Assembly: GCA_964528575.1 (NCBI GenBank) | Contig: CAZGTQ010000270.1 | Span: 1 to 64,000, forward strand | Reading direction: 5' to 3' | Source: CAZGTQ01 sp964528575 | GTDB taxonomy: Bacteria > Planctomycetota > UBA1135 > GCA-002686595 | DNA length: 64,000 nt | Shown: positions 17,832 through 31,435 of the stretch, piece after piece | Layout of the letters: each line of letters begins with the position of its first letter | Numbering within the stretch: the stretch's first letter is position 1 | Notes under the pieces: generated by a model | Databases searched by the model: none | What the model saw: the letters and a program-made list of their open reading frames with translations, nothing else | What the model was told of the DNA's origin: nothing | Made by a program: the position numbers and the translations under genes

Positions 17832-19835
17832 ATGGCCACTGAGAGACACGACGCCGGACAATACGATTTCGACGCGCTCCGCGAGCACATGGTGCGCCAG
17901 CAGATCGCCGCGCGCGGGGTGCGCTCGCAACTCGTTCTGAACGCGATGCGCAAGGTTCGCCGGGAGGGCTACGCGCCGTCGTATCTGGGCGAGTTCGCCT
18001 ACGAGGACGCGCCGCTGCCGATCGAGGAGGAGCAGACGATCTCGCAGCCGTACATCGTCGCCTTCATGATCGAGGCGCTCGAGCTGCGCGGCGGCGAGAG
18101 CGTGCTCGAGATCGGCACGGGGTCGGGCTACGCCGCGGCGGTGCTCGCCGAGATCGCCGCCGACGTGTACACGATCGAGCGGCACGAGCGGCTCGCGAAG
18201 ACCGCGACGGAGCGGCTCGCGCGCGACGGCTACGACAACGTCCAGGTGCGCCACGGCGACGGGACACGCGGCTGGCCCGAGGCGGCGCCGTTCGACGCGA
18301 TCGTCGTCGCGGCGGGGGGGCCGAAGGTGCCCGCGTCGCTGCAGGAGCAGCTCGCGGTCGGGGGGCGGCTCGTCATCCCGGTCGGGACCGAGGTCGGCCT
18401 GCAGGAGCTCGTGCGCGTGACGCGCATCGGGGCCGAGCGCTACCAGCGCGAGGTGCTCGCGAACGTGCGCTTCGTGCCGCTCGTCGGCGAGGAGGGCTGG
18501 CACGAGGAAGCGCAGAAGCGCGCTCCCGCCGCGCCGCCGTCGCCGATCGCGGCGCTCGTGCGCGAGCACGCGCAGACGTTCTCGGACCCCGCGGACGTCG
18601 ATCTCGGGCCGCTGCTGCAGCGCATCGGGGACGCGCGCGTCGTGCTGCTCGGCGAGGCGACGCACGGCACGTCGGAGTTCTATCGGATGCGCACCGCGAT
18701 CACGCGCCGGCTCGTCGAGGAGAAGGGCTTCGGCATCGTCGCCGTCGAGGCGGACTGGCCGGACGCCGCTCGCGTCGACCACTACGTCCGCGACCTCGAC
18801 GTGCCGCCGGCCGAATGGCAGGCGTTCGCGCGCTTCCCCACGTGGATGTGGCGCAACCGCGAGGTGCGCGAGCTCATCGACTGGATGCGCGAGCACAACG
18901 CCGGGCACGACCACGATCGCCGCGTGCGCTTCGCGGGGCTCGACCTGTACGGGCTGTACAACTCGATCGACGCCGTCCTGCGCTACCTCGACGACACCCA
19001 TCCCGAGACCGCCCGCGTCGCGCGCGAGCGCTACGGCTGCTTGACGCCGTGGCAGAGCGACGCGGCCTCGTATGGCCGCGCCGCGCTGACCGGGCAGTAC
19101 CGCACGTGCGAGCGCGACGTCGTGAGCATGCTCGAAGACCTACTCTCGAAGCGCCTCGAGCTCGCGCGCCGGCACGACGAGCGCGCGTTCGACGCGATCC
19201 AGAACGCCGTCGGCATCGCGGACGCCGAGACGTACTACCGGATCATGTACTACGGCTCGCGCGACTCGTGGAACCTGCGCGACCGGCACATGTTCCAGAC
19301 GCTGCGCAGCCTGCTCGACTTCCACGGCCCGAGCTCGAAGGCGGTCGTGTGGGAGCACAACTCGCACGTCGGCGACGCCCGGGCGACGGAGATGTCCGCG
19401 CGCGGCGAGCTCAACGTCGGCCAGCTCTGCCGCGAGCACTTCCGCGAGCGCGCCTACGCCGTCGGCTTCGGCACCGACCGCGGCACGGTGGCCGCGGCCT
19501 CGCACTGGGACGGCCCGATGGAGGTGAAGGACGTGCGCCCGTCGCACGAGAAGAGCTACGAGCGCCTGTTCCACGAGACCGAGCTCCCCGCGTTCCTGCT
19601 CGGCCTGCGCGCGCCGAAGCGGCCCGAGCTGTGCGAGCGTCTCACCGATGCCCGCCTCGAGCGCGCGATCGGCGTGATCTACCGCCCCGAGACCGAGCTC
19701 GCGAGCCACTACTTCCACGCGGTTCTCCCGCACCAATTCGACGAATACGTCTGGTTCGACGAGACGCGCGCGGTGCGCCCGCTCGAGACGCACGAGCTGC
19801 ACGGGATGCCCCAGACGTACCCCTTCGGGCTCTGA
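17832..19835 (+). CDS. Fusion: protein-L-isoaspartate O-methyltransferase + erythromycin-esterase domain
   Basis: 667 residues. Residues 1-225 are a complete PCMT: HMVRQQIAARGV, the PCMT signature EEEQTISQPYIVAFM, SAM motif I EIGTGSGYAA (93-102) and post-II VGGRLVIPVG. This enzyme methylates isoaspartyl residues in damaged proteins. After a short Ala/Pro linker, residues 240-660 are an erythromycin-esterase-like domain with its hallmark LLGEATHGTSEF (Glu275, His278) and a further conserved WEHNSHVGDARATEM block. Both halves look intact and in frame. Similar fusions exist in other bacteria, so the link appears selected; macrolide hydrolysis is only one possibility and the natural substrate is unknown. 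Confidence 0.92.
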   Translation: MATERHDAGQYDFDALREHMVRQQIAARGVRSQLVLNAMRKVRREGYAPSYLGEFAYEDAPLPIEEEQTISQPYIVAFMIEALELRGGESVLEIGTGSGYAAAVLAEIAADVYTIERHERLAKTATERLARDGYDNVQVRHGDGTRGWPEAAPFDAIVVAAGGPKVPASLQEQLAVGGRLVIPVGTEVGLQELVRVTRIGAERYQREVLANVRFVPLVGEEGWHEEAQKRAPAAPPSPIAALVREHAQTFSDPADVDLGPLLQRIGDARVVLLGEATHGTSEFYRMRTAITRRLVEEKGFGIVAVEADWPDAARVDHYVRDLDVPPAEWQAFARFPTWMWRNREVRELIDWMREHNAGHDHDRRVRFAGLDLYGLYNSIDAVLRYLDDTHPETARVARERYGCLTPWQSDAASYGRAALTGQYRTCERDVVSMLEDLLSKRLELARRHDERAFDAIQNAVGIADAETYYRIMYYGSRDSWNLRDRHMFQTLRSLLDFHGPSSKAVVWEHNSHVGDARATEMSARGELNVGQLCREHFRERAYAVGFGTDRGTVAAASHWDGPMEVKDVRPSHEKSYERLFHETELPAFLLGLRAPKRPELCERLTDARLERAIGVIYRPETELASHYFHAVLPHQFDEYVWFDETRAVRPLETHELHGMPQTYPFGL

Positions 19836-19853
19836 CGGCGCGGCTCGAGCGAT

Positions 19854-20096
19854 TCAGTGCTCGCGGCCGCGCTCGAGCACGCGGTGCCACGAGAGGTCGT
19901 CGTCGCGGCAGAGCAGGAGCATGCGCGCGCCGCCGACGAGCTCCACGCGGAAGTAGCGTCCGCGCGGCTCGCGCCAGCGCTCGTGCACGCACTGCACGTC
20001 GACCCACCGGCCGCGGATCTCGACGCGGCGCGGCTCCTCCTCGGGCAGGCCGCCGGCCTGGGCGGTCACTCGGACGTCGACCTCGTCGTCGCGCAT
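19854..20096 (-). CDS. Small DUF6504-like protein
   Basis: 80 residues. The segment VEIRGRWVDVQCVHERWREPRGRYFRVEL followed by a nucleic-acid-binding-like beta pattern (GGARMLLLCRDDDLSWHRVLE) resembles DUF6504 proteins, which carry a basic Trp/Arg-rich beta-sheet domain near DNA-repair polymerase genes in actinobacteria; here there is no such neighbour. It follows two other small minus-strand genes (20142 and 20356) and may form an operon with them. Assignment to DUF6504 is from memory of the motif pattern and is tentative. Confidence 0.6.
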   Translation of the reverse strand: MRDDEVDVRVTAQAGGLPEEEPRRVEIRGRWVDVQCVHERWREPRGRYFRVELVGGARMLLLCRDDDLSWHRVLERGREH

Positions 20097-20141
20097 CGCA
20101 CGCGCCGGATCCTGGTGAGGCGTCGTGACCCGCGCGCAGGC

Positions 20142-20339
20142 TCAGGCCCGCGGCGCCGTCTTCCGCGGGCGGTGCGAGGGAGCGGTCGTCGTGCTCGGCC
20201 GCTTCCAGATGCGGCGCGGGGACGGACGGAAACCGCCGGGCTCCGAGCAGGCCAGGCGCAGGATCGCGGCGACGACGCCTTGGTCGCCGAGCTCGGCGAC
20301 GGCGGCCCGCAGAGACGGGTAGCGGGTGATCTCGTGCAT
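20142..20339 (-). CDS. Hypothetical small basic protein
   Basis: 65 residues from the ATG at 20339, with GGAG just upstream. The N-terminal half (MHEITRYPSLRAAVAELGDQ) looks like a helix pair; the C-terminal third is basic and Ser/Thr/Pro-rich (RIWKRPSTTTAPSHRPRK), typical of a disordered tail. It starts 16 nt after the stop of the gene at 20356, so the two are probably co-transcribed. No family recognised. Confidence 0.5.
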   Translation of the reverse strand: MHEITRYPSLRAAVAELGDQGVVAAILRLACSEPGGFRPSPRRIWKRPSTTTAPSHRPRKTAPRA

Positions 20340-20355
20340 GGCTCCGACAGCGGGC

Positions 20356-20709
20356 TCAGAGAGCAGGAGCTTCGAGGAACACGCGGGCGAGCCGCTCCAG
20401 GGAGTGCTCCGGGTCCAGCGCCGCGCGGCGCTGGACCGCCCAGATGACGTCGCGCACGACGGCTCCGCCGGCTTCGCCGTGGGTGCTCTCGAGGATGTCG
20501 AGCAGGGCGCCCAACGTCGCGGGCGCGGGGCAGCGCAGCAGTGCCGCACTCAGGACTTCCTCCGGCGCGGACGGATCGGAGCCCGACGCGAGTCCCAGGG
20601 CGGGGACGAGCGCACCGGCGAGACGCGACGGCGTGGACATCCGTTCTGTCCTTTTGTGCTTTTGGGCGCTTCCGCCGCCGACCGTTGGAGTTCTCGTCGT
20701 CGAGCGCAT
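20356..20709 (-). CDS. Hypothetical protein, first gene of a small operon divergent from ftsH
   Basis: 117 residues if started at the ATG at 20709, which has a perfect AGGAGG 8 nt upstream; an internal ATG at 20640 (94 residues, preceded by AAAGGA) is the alternative. The first 23 residues are polar and basic, the rest (RLAGALVPALGLASG ... VLSAALLRCPAPATLGALLDI) is Ala/Leu-rich helix with no transmembrane segment. The neighbours downstream (20142, 19854) run in the same direction. I do not recognise a family. The divergent position relative to ftsH may mean a shared regulatory region. Confidence 0.55.
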   Translation of the reverse strand: MRSTTRTPTVGGGSAQKHKRTERMSTPSRLAGALVPALGLASGSDPSAPEEVLSAALLRCPAPATLGALLDILESTHGEAGGAVVRDVIWAVQRRAALDPEHSLERLARVFLEAPAL

Positions 20710-20717
20710 CTTGCGTG

Positions 20718-20723
20718 CCTCCT
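20718..20723 (-). promoter_or_regulatory. Perfect ribosome binding site deciding the start at 20709
   Basis: AGGAGG on the minus strand, 8 nt before the ATG at 20709. It is one of the few perfect sites in the window and favours the longer form of the downstream protein. Confidence 0.6.
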
Positions 20724-20886
20724 GATGTGGGCCGCTCGGGGGCGAGCGCGACGCGATTTGTGGATAACTCGCGCGCGCCGCGAGCGCTCACGGCGCGCTT
20801 ACGAAGCAATCGACGTGCCGCCCGGATCGACGCGCGCGAACGGCGCACGCGGCGCCTATGCTCCGGCCGGTCGCCGGACCGTCGCG

Positions 20887-22836
<1,950 letters not shown>

Positions 22837-22854
22837 AGCACGCCCGGCGCGGCG

Positions 22855-25919
<3,065 letters not shown>

Positions 25920-25923
<4 letters not shown>

Positions 25924-27185
25924 CGCGAGCCGGCCGCCGTTCCCGGTCCGTCGGTGCCTGCCGCCCCGGGCCCACCCGCGCCGCTCGGCCCGTCGACGAC
26001 CGCGACCCGCGAGCCGTCGTCGCACAGCTCCTGGCCGAGCGTCACGACGAGCCCGACGAGGTCCGAGCCCTCGACCGCGACGCGACTTCCCTCGCGCACG
26101 CCGACCTCGACCGGCCGCCAGGCGACGCGCTCGCCGGCGGCGTCGAGCACGAAGATGCCGATCGCGTCCGCGCGCTCGGTGAGCGCGGCGAACGGCACGA
26201 TCGTCGCGTCGTCGATCTGCTCGAGCTCGAGCGTCGCGCGCACGAACATCCCCGGCTTGAGCGCCTCGTCGCCGTTCTCGACGAGCAGCTCGATCCGCGC
26301 CTGGCGCGTCGCGCGGCGGAACACCGGCGCGATCCGCGCGACGCGGCCGTCGAACGAGCGCCCGGGGTACGAGTCGGTCACGAGCGTCGCGTGCTGGCCC
26401 TCCCTCAGGCGCGCGTAGTCGCGCTCGGGCGCGTGGACGACGGCGACGATCGGGTCGAGCTGCACGATCGCGAGCAGCGCCTCGTTCGCCGAGACGGTCG
26501 AGCCCTCGTCGACGTAGCGCTCGGCGACGACGCGCTCGTCGCCCGGCCCGTTCCACTCGGCGCGCACGCGCGCGTAGCCGAGCCGGATCCGCGCGGCCTC
26601 GAGCGCGGCCCGCGCGCGGGCGACGTTCGCCTCGGTCACCTCGACGTGCGCGCGCGCCGCGAGCTCGTCGGATTTCGTCGCGTCGAGCTGCGACTCGGAC
26701 GCCGCGCCCTCGTCGCGCAGCGACTCGAAGCGCTTCATCGCGCGCTCGGCGATCTCGAGCGCGCTCTTCGCCTCCGCCTCGCTCGCCCGCGTGACCGCGA
26801 GCTCGGCCTCGGCCTCGGCGACCGACTGCACGAGCTCGTCGTCGTCCATCGTCGCGACGACCTGGCCGCGCTGGACGACGTCGCCGAGATCGACCTCGAC
26901 GGTCTGGACCCGTCCGGACACCTTCGGCGCGACGTGGAAGTCGTTGGTCGCCTCGAGCGCGCCGCTGAACGTGCGCCGCAGGGTGATCGGCCCGCGCTCG
27001 ATCGGCCCGACCTCGACGGGCACGGGCAACCGCTCGCCCACGGGCGCCGTCTCGCTGCGATCGAGCTCCGCGAGGCGGCGGACGACGGCCCAGCCCAGCG
27101 CAGCGGCGAGGGCGAGCACGACGAGGACGAGAATCGGTCTCTTCAACGGATGGAGCAGGAGCGGGGGAGCGGAGGAGGGCTCCAC
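25920..27185 (-). CDS. RND efflux membrane-fusion (HlyD/AcrA-like) subunit
   Basis: About 421 residues from a GTG at 27185; an ATG at 27281 would add 32 residues but leaves only 12 bp to the divergent sigma-factor gene, and a TTG at 27146 is also possible, so the start is uncertain. The protein has an N-terminal membrane anchor (LKRPILVLVVLALAAALGWAVV), the lipoyl half VSGRVQTVEVDLGDVVQRGQVVATMDD, an alpha-helical hairpin (QSVAEAEAELAVTRASEAEAK ... VARARAALEAARIRLGYARV) and the second lipoyl/beta-barrel part. It bridges the RND permease to an outer-membrane channel. The stop overlaps the permease start. Confidence 0.9.
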
Positions 27186-27293
27186 GATAGCGATCGGCGG
27201 CGCTCCGTTCGCGCGGAGCGGGGGCCCAGCCGGTCTCGAACCGGGCTCGTACCCGCGCACGCCCGGGCGCGGGAGCGTCATAATGCCGCCTGC

Positions 27294-27902
27294 ATGGAGG
27301 CGTCGCACACGACCGTCGCGGTCCAGCGCTACCTGGACGAGCTCGAGAGGCACCCCGGCGCCGAGTCCGCGGCGCCGATCGTGCGCGACCTGCTCGGTGG
27401 CGCGGCGCACCGGCTCCACGTGCTGTGCTCGGCGCTGCTCCACCGCAGCTATCCGCGCCTGACGCGGCCGCCGCTGAGCCTCGAGAGCGAGGAGATGCTG
27501 TCGGCGGTCGTCGAGCGGCTGATCAAGGCGCTGCGCGAGGCGCGGCCGACGACCGTTCGGCAGTTCTTCGCCCTCGCCAACCAGCACATGCGCTGGGAGC
27601 TGAACGACCTCGCGCGCCGGCTGGACGCCGTCACGCCGGCGATCGTGGTGCCCGAGGAGCCCGTGGCGGCGCCGAGCAGCTCGGACGGCCCGAGCACGAG
27701 CCTCGCGCGCATCCTCGACGCGATCGAGGAGCTGCCGGCGGACGAGCGCGAGGCGTTCGGCCTCGTGCGCGTCCAGGGGCTGACGCACGCGGAGGCGGCG
27801 GCGCTGCTCGGCGTCGCGACCAAGACGATCCAGCGCCGCCTCAACCGCGGCTTGCTCCTGCTCGCCGAGCGGCTGGCCGATCTGCGCGTCACCGAGCGCT
27901 GA
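27294..27902 (+). CDS. RNA polymerase sigma-70 factor, ECF-like (Planctomycete type)
   Basis: 202 residues. Region 2 contains LEREEMLSAVVERLIKAL-like sequence (SLESEEMLSAVVERLIKALR) and the conserved RQFFALANQHMRWELNDLARR, a block I associate with a Planctomycetota-specific ECF group. Region 4 ends EAFGLVRVQGLTHAEAAALLGVATKTIQRRLNRG, a complete helix-turn-helix. It is divergent from the RND operon and just upstream of the exported hydrolase operon at 28009-32674, so it could regulate either. No anti-sigma gene is adjacent. No ribosome binding site is apparent. Confidence 0.9.
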   Translation: MEASHTTVAVQRYLDELERHPGAESAAPIVRDLLGGAAHRLHVLCSALLHRSYPRLTRPPLSLESEEMLSAVVERLIKALREARPTTVRQFFALANQHMRWELNDLARRLDAVTPAIVVPEEPVAAPSSSDGPSTSLARILDAIEELPADEREAFGLVRVQGLTHAEAAALLGVATKTIQRRLNRGLLLLAERLADLRVTER

Positions 27903-28008
27903 GCCTGTCCACCGCTCGCGCTCAACGAGGACGCCGGGAGCGGCGGTCGCTCGCGCCCTCCCGGACGTCGTCCCCGAGCGATCGGCCCAGCCGCCGCGGA
28001 GTCGTTCC

Positions 28009-28788
28009 ATGCAACGCAAGCACGTCCCGTCCGCTCTCCTCGCCGTCGTCCTCGCGGGCGCGGCGACGTTCCTCGCCTCGAGCCGGCCCGCGCCGGCCCC
28101 GCCCGCCGTCCAGGAGCCGGGTCGCGCGCCGACGACGTGGGCGCCCGGCGGCCAGCGGCAGCGCCTGACGGCCGACAACTGCGTCGTCGCGCTCATCGAC
28201 CACCAGACCGGCCTGATGAACGTCGTCGACAACGCGCGGCCGACCGAGTTCAAGAGCATCGTCGTCGGCCTCGCGAAGATGGCGAAGCTGCACGAGTTGC
28301 CGGTCGTCATCACGACGAGCGCCGCCGACGGTCCCAACGGCCCGTTCCTGCCCGAGGTGATCGAGCTGCTCCCTGACGCGCCCGTCGTGTCGCGCCCGGG
28401 CCAGATCAACGCGTGGGACAACGCGGACTTCGTCGACGCGATCCGCGAGACCGGCCGCAAGAAGATCGTCATGGCGGGCATCACGACCGACGTCTGCGTC
28501 GCGTTCGCCGCTCTCTCCGCGCTCGACGCGGGCTACGAGGTGTACGTCGTCGTCGACGCGTCGGGCTCGATGAACCAGGCGGTCCAGGACGCGGCGCTCG
28601 TGCGCATGGCCGACGCCGGCGCGACGATCGGCACGTGGTTCGCGCTCTCGTGCGAGCTGCTCGGCGACTGGCGCCGGCCCGCCGGAGCCGGGACGGCGCA
28701 GCTCTTCGTCGAGCACATGCCGTCGTACGCGGAGATCTTCCACAGCCACCGCGGCGCGTCCGCCCGCGAGGCGGGGAGCGGCCGCTAG
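28009..28788 (+). CDS. YcaC-like isochorismatase-family hydrolase with N-terminal export signal
   Basis: 259 residues. Residues 1-35 add a hydrophobic leader (LLAVVLAGAATFLASS) and Pro/Ala linker not present in E. coli YcaC. The rest matches YcaC closely: VALIDHQTGL with Asp64, SRPGQINAWDNADFV with Arg129 at the YcaC Arg84 position, and ITTDVCVAFAALSAL with catalytic Cys163; the C-terminal CELLGDWRR and AEIFHSH also align. YcaC-type proteins are cysteine hydrolases of unknown natural substrate. It heads an operon-like run with the amidohydrolase, SDR and porin, and the leader suggests periplasmic work. Confidence 0.9.
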   Translation: MQRKHVPSALLAVVLAGAATFLASSRPAPAPPAVQEPGRAPTTWAPGGQRQRLTADNCVVALIDHQTGLMNVVDNARPTEFKSIVVGLAKMAKLHELPVVITTSAADGPNGPFLPEVIELLPDAPVVSRPGQINAWDNADFVDAIRETGRKKIVMAGITTDVCVAFAALSALDAGYEVYVVVDASGSMNQAVQDAALVRMADAGATIGTWFALSCELLGDWRRPAGAGTAQLFVEHMPSYAEIFHSHRGASAREAGSGR

Positions 28789-28854
28789 CGAACGGGACCG
28801 GCGCCGCCCGCGCCGAAGGGCTGCGGGCGGCGTCCCTCGACTCGAGGAGGAGCC

Positions 28855-30660
28855 ATGCACCGTATACCCCCGCTCGACCGTCTCGCGGCGGCCGCCCTCG
28901 CGCTCGCCGCGACCTGGTCCCTACCCGCGTGCGGCGCGGACCCCGCGCGGGCGGCCGCCGAGCCCGCCGCCGACCTCGTCGTGCTCGACGCGCGCGTCAC
29001 GACGCAGGACGACGCGCGTCCGCAAGCGCAGGCGTTCGCCGTGCGCGACGGCGCGTTCGTCGCGGTCGGCACCGACGGCGAGATCGCGCCGCTCGCGGGC
29101 GAGGACACGCTCGTCGTTCGCGCGGGCGGGCGCCGCGTCGTGCCCGGCCTGGTCGACTCCCACCTGCACGCGGTGCGCGGCGGCCGCTTCTACGCGCTCG
29201 AGCTGCGCTGGGACGGCGTCCCGTCCCTCGAGCGCGGCCTCGCGATGATCCAAGAACAGGCCCGGCGCACTCCGCCGGGACAGTGGGTGCGCGTCGTCGG
29301 CGGCTGGTCGCCGTACCAGTTCAGCGAGCGGCGCATGCCGACGGTCGCCGAGCTGAACGCCGCGTCGCCCGACGTGCCGGTGTTCGTGCTCTTCCTCTAC
29401 AGCCGCGGCTTCCTCAACGCGGCGGGCGCGCGCGCGCTCGGGATCGGCGCCGACACGGTCGCGCCGCAGGGCGGCCGGTACGAGCTCACGGACGGAGGCG
29501 CGATCCTGCACGCCGAGCCCAGCCCGGCGATCCTGTACGGGACCGTCGCGCAGCTCCCGCAGCTCGCGTCCGACGAGCAGATCCTCTCGACGCGGCACTT
29601 CTTCCGCGAGCTCGCGCGCTTCGGCCTGACGGGCGCGCTCGACGCGGGCGGCGGCGGGCACGCGTACCCCGCCGACTACGCCGCGAGCGCGACGCTCGCG
29701 GCCGAGCGCGCGTTGCCGCTGCGCATCTCGAGCTGGCTCTTCGCGCAGGAGAAGGGCCGCGAGCTCGCGGACTACGAGCGCTGGACGGGCGCGGAGGAGC
29801 TCGACCTCGGCGCGCCGAGCGCGCGGCCCGAGCTCGTCGTCGAGGGCGCCGGCGAGAACCTCGTCTGGTCGGCGGGCGACTTCGAGAACTTCCTCGCGCC
29901 GCGCCCGGAGCTCGACGCGCGCATGGAGGAGGAGCTCGGCGCCGTTGCGCGGCTGCTCGCGACGCGCGGCTGGCCGATCCGCATCCACGCGACGTACGAC
30001 GAGTCGATCGGGCGCATCCTCGACGTGCTCGCGCCGATCTTCGCCGAGACCGGCTACCGCGCGCGCTGGTGCATCGACCACGCCGAGACGATCTCGCCGC
30101 AGAACGTCGAGCGCATCCGCGCGCTCGGCGGCGGCATCGCGGTCCAGAACCGCATGGCGTTCGCGGGCGAGCACTTCGCCGAGCGCTACGGCGCGGAGGC
30201 CGCGCGCCACGCTCCGCCGCTGCGGCGCCTGCTCGACGCCGGCCTGCCGGTCGCCGCGGGCACCGACGCGACGCGCGTCAGCAGCTACGACCCGTGGCTC
30301 GCGCTCGACTGGCTCGTCACGGGCCGCACCGTCGGCGGGACCCCGCTCGCGGCGCCCGAGAACCGGCTGTCGCGCGCCGAGGCGCTGCGGCTCTTCACGC
30401 TCGGGAGCGCGTGGCTCGCGAACGCCGAGTCCGTCCAGGGCCGCATCGCTCCCGGCCAGCTCGCGGACTTCGCGATCCTCTCGGAGGACTTCTTCGCCGT
30501 GGCCGAGGAGCGCATCCGGGCGATCGAGTCGGTCCTGACCGTCGCAGGCGGGGAGGTGACCTGGGCGGCCGAGCCGTTCGCGAGCGTCGCGCCCGAGCCG
30601 CTCCCGCCGATCGGCCCCGCATGGTCGCCCGTCGCGCGCTTCGGAGGCATCCAACGATGA
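28855..30660 (+). CDS. Amidohydrolase family 3 (YtcJ-like) lipoprotein
   Basis: 601 residues with a strong GAGGAGG-type site before the ATG. The signal ends in a lipobox (LPAC, Cys26), so it should be a membrane-tethered lipoprotein. The metal centre motifs of the amidohydrolase superfamily are all present: DSHLHA (101-106), a lone HATYDE, the IDHAETISPQNVE block and AGTDATRVSSYDPW with the final Asp. YtcJ-like members hydrolyse cyclic amides or imidazolones, but substrates are mostly unproven. The stop overlaps the start of the SDR gene (ATGA), so they are co-translated. Confidence 0.92.
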   Translation: MHRIPPLDRLAAAALALAATWSLPACGADPARAAAEPAADLVVLDARVTTQDDARPQAQAFAVRDGAFVAVGTDGEIAPLAGEDTLVVRAGGRRVVPGLVDSHLHAVRGGRFYALELRWDGVPSLERGLAMIQEQARRTPPGQWVRVVGGWSPYQFSERRMPTVAELNAASPDVPVFVLFLYSRGFLNAAGARALGIGADTVAPQGGRYELTDGGAILHAEPSPAILYGTVAQLPQLASDEQILSTRHFFRELARFGLTGALDAGGGGHAYPADYAASATLAAERALPLRISSWLFAQEKGRELADYERWTGAEELDLGAPSARPELVVEGAGENLVWSAGDFENFLAPRPELDARMEEELGAVARLLATRGWPIRIHATYDESIGRILDVLAPIFAETGYRARWCIDHAETISPQNVERIRALGGGIAVQNRMAFAGEHFAERYGAEAARHAPPLRRLLDAGLPVAAGTDATRVSSYDPWLALDWLVTGRTVGGTPLAAPENRLSRAEALRLFTLGSAWLANAESVQGRIAPGQLADFAILSEDFFAVAEERIRAIESVLTVAGGEVTWAAEPFASVAPEPLPPIGPAWSPVARFGGIQR

Positions 30661-31415
30661 TCACCACGTCGCAGGAGGTGCCGCTCGCCGGCAAGGTCGC
30701 GCTCGTGACGGGCGCCTCGCGCGGAATCGGCGCGGCGATCGCGTGCCGGCTCGCCGCGGACGGCGCGCGCGTCGCGCTGACGTACTCCACATCCGCCGGG
30801 CGGGCTCGAGCGGTCGTGGCCGAGATCGAGCAGGCGGGCGGACGGGCGGTCGCGCTCGAGGCGGACGCGGCCGACGTCGAGGCGACGCGCGCGGCCGTCG
30901 CCGCGACCGTCGAGACGTTCGGCGCGCTCGACGTGCTCGTCAACAACGCCGGCATGATGGTCGGAGCGCCGATCGAGCACTTCGCACTCGAGGACTTCGA
31001 GCGCCTGATCGCGGTCAACGTTCGCGGCCTGTTCGTCGCGACGCAGGAGGCGAGCCGGCACATGCGCGCCGGCGGGCGCATCATCCACGTCGGGAGCTGC
31101 AACAGCACGCGGATCACGTACCCCGGCGGCTCGGTCTACGCGCTGACGAAAGGGGCCGTCGCGGGCTTCACGAAGGGCCTCGCACGCGATCTCGGCCCGC
31201 GCGGGATCACCGTGAGCAACGTGCAGCCTGGACCGGTCGACACCGACATGAACCCCGCGACGAGCGATTTCGCCGAGGTCGCGCGTCGCGAGGTCGCGCT
31301 CGGCCGCTACGGCCGCGCCGACGAGATCGCGGCGTTCGTCGCGTTCCTCGCCGGCCCCGGCGGCAGCTTCGTCAGCGGGGCGAGCCTCCTCGTCGACGGC
31401 GGCTACTGCGCGTAG
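30657..31415 (+). CDS. Short-chain dehydrogenase/reductase, FabG/BdcA-like
   Basis: 252 residues starting at the ATG that overlaps the amidohydrolase stop. NAD(P)-binding TGASRGIGAA, the NNAG motif, catalytic Ser in HVGSCNS and the YALTK pair (Tyr, Lys) define a classical SDR. The C-terminal VQPGPVDTDMNPATSDF is close to E. coli BdcA. It has no signal peptide, in contrast to its neighbours, so it would act in the cytoplasm on products brought in by the operon. Substrate unknown. Confidence 0.93.
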   Translation: MITTSQEVPLAGKVALVTGASRGIGAAIACRLAADGARVALTYSTSAGRARAVVAEIEQAGGRAVALEADAADVEATRAAVAATVETFGALDVLVNNAGMMVGAPIEHFALEDFERLIAVNVRGLFVATQEASRHMRAGGRIIHVGSCNSTRITYPGGSVYALTKGAVAGFTKGLARDLGPRGITVSNVQPGPVDTDMNPATSDFAEVARREVALGRYGRADEIAAFVAFLAGPGGSFVSGASLLVDGGYCA

Positions 31416-31435
31416 CGCACGGACGGCCCGCCGTC

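Noticed and set aside
14204..17953. 1249-codon minus-strand frame opposite the beta-helix gene
   Set aside because: No recognisable domain and Arg/Val/Asp-rich; shadow of the beta-helix gene.
27211..27260. tRNA-like T-arm on the minus strand (GGTTCGAGACC with flanking pairs)
   Set aside because: The T-stem has a mismatch and no matching acceptor, D or anticodon arms are found in the surrounding sequence; not a tRNA gene, at most a fragment or coincidence.
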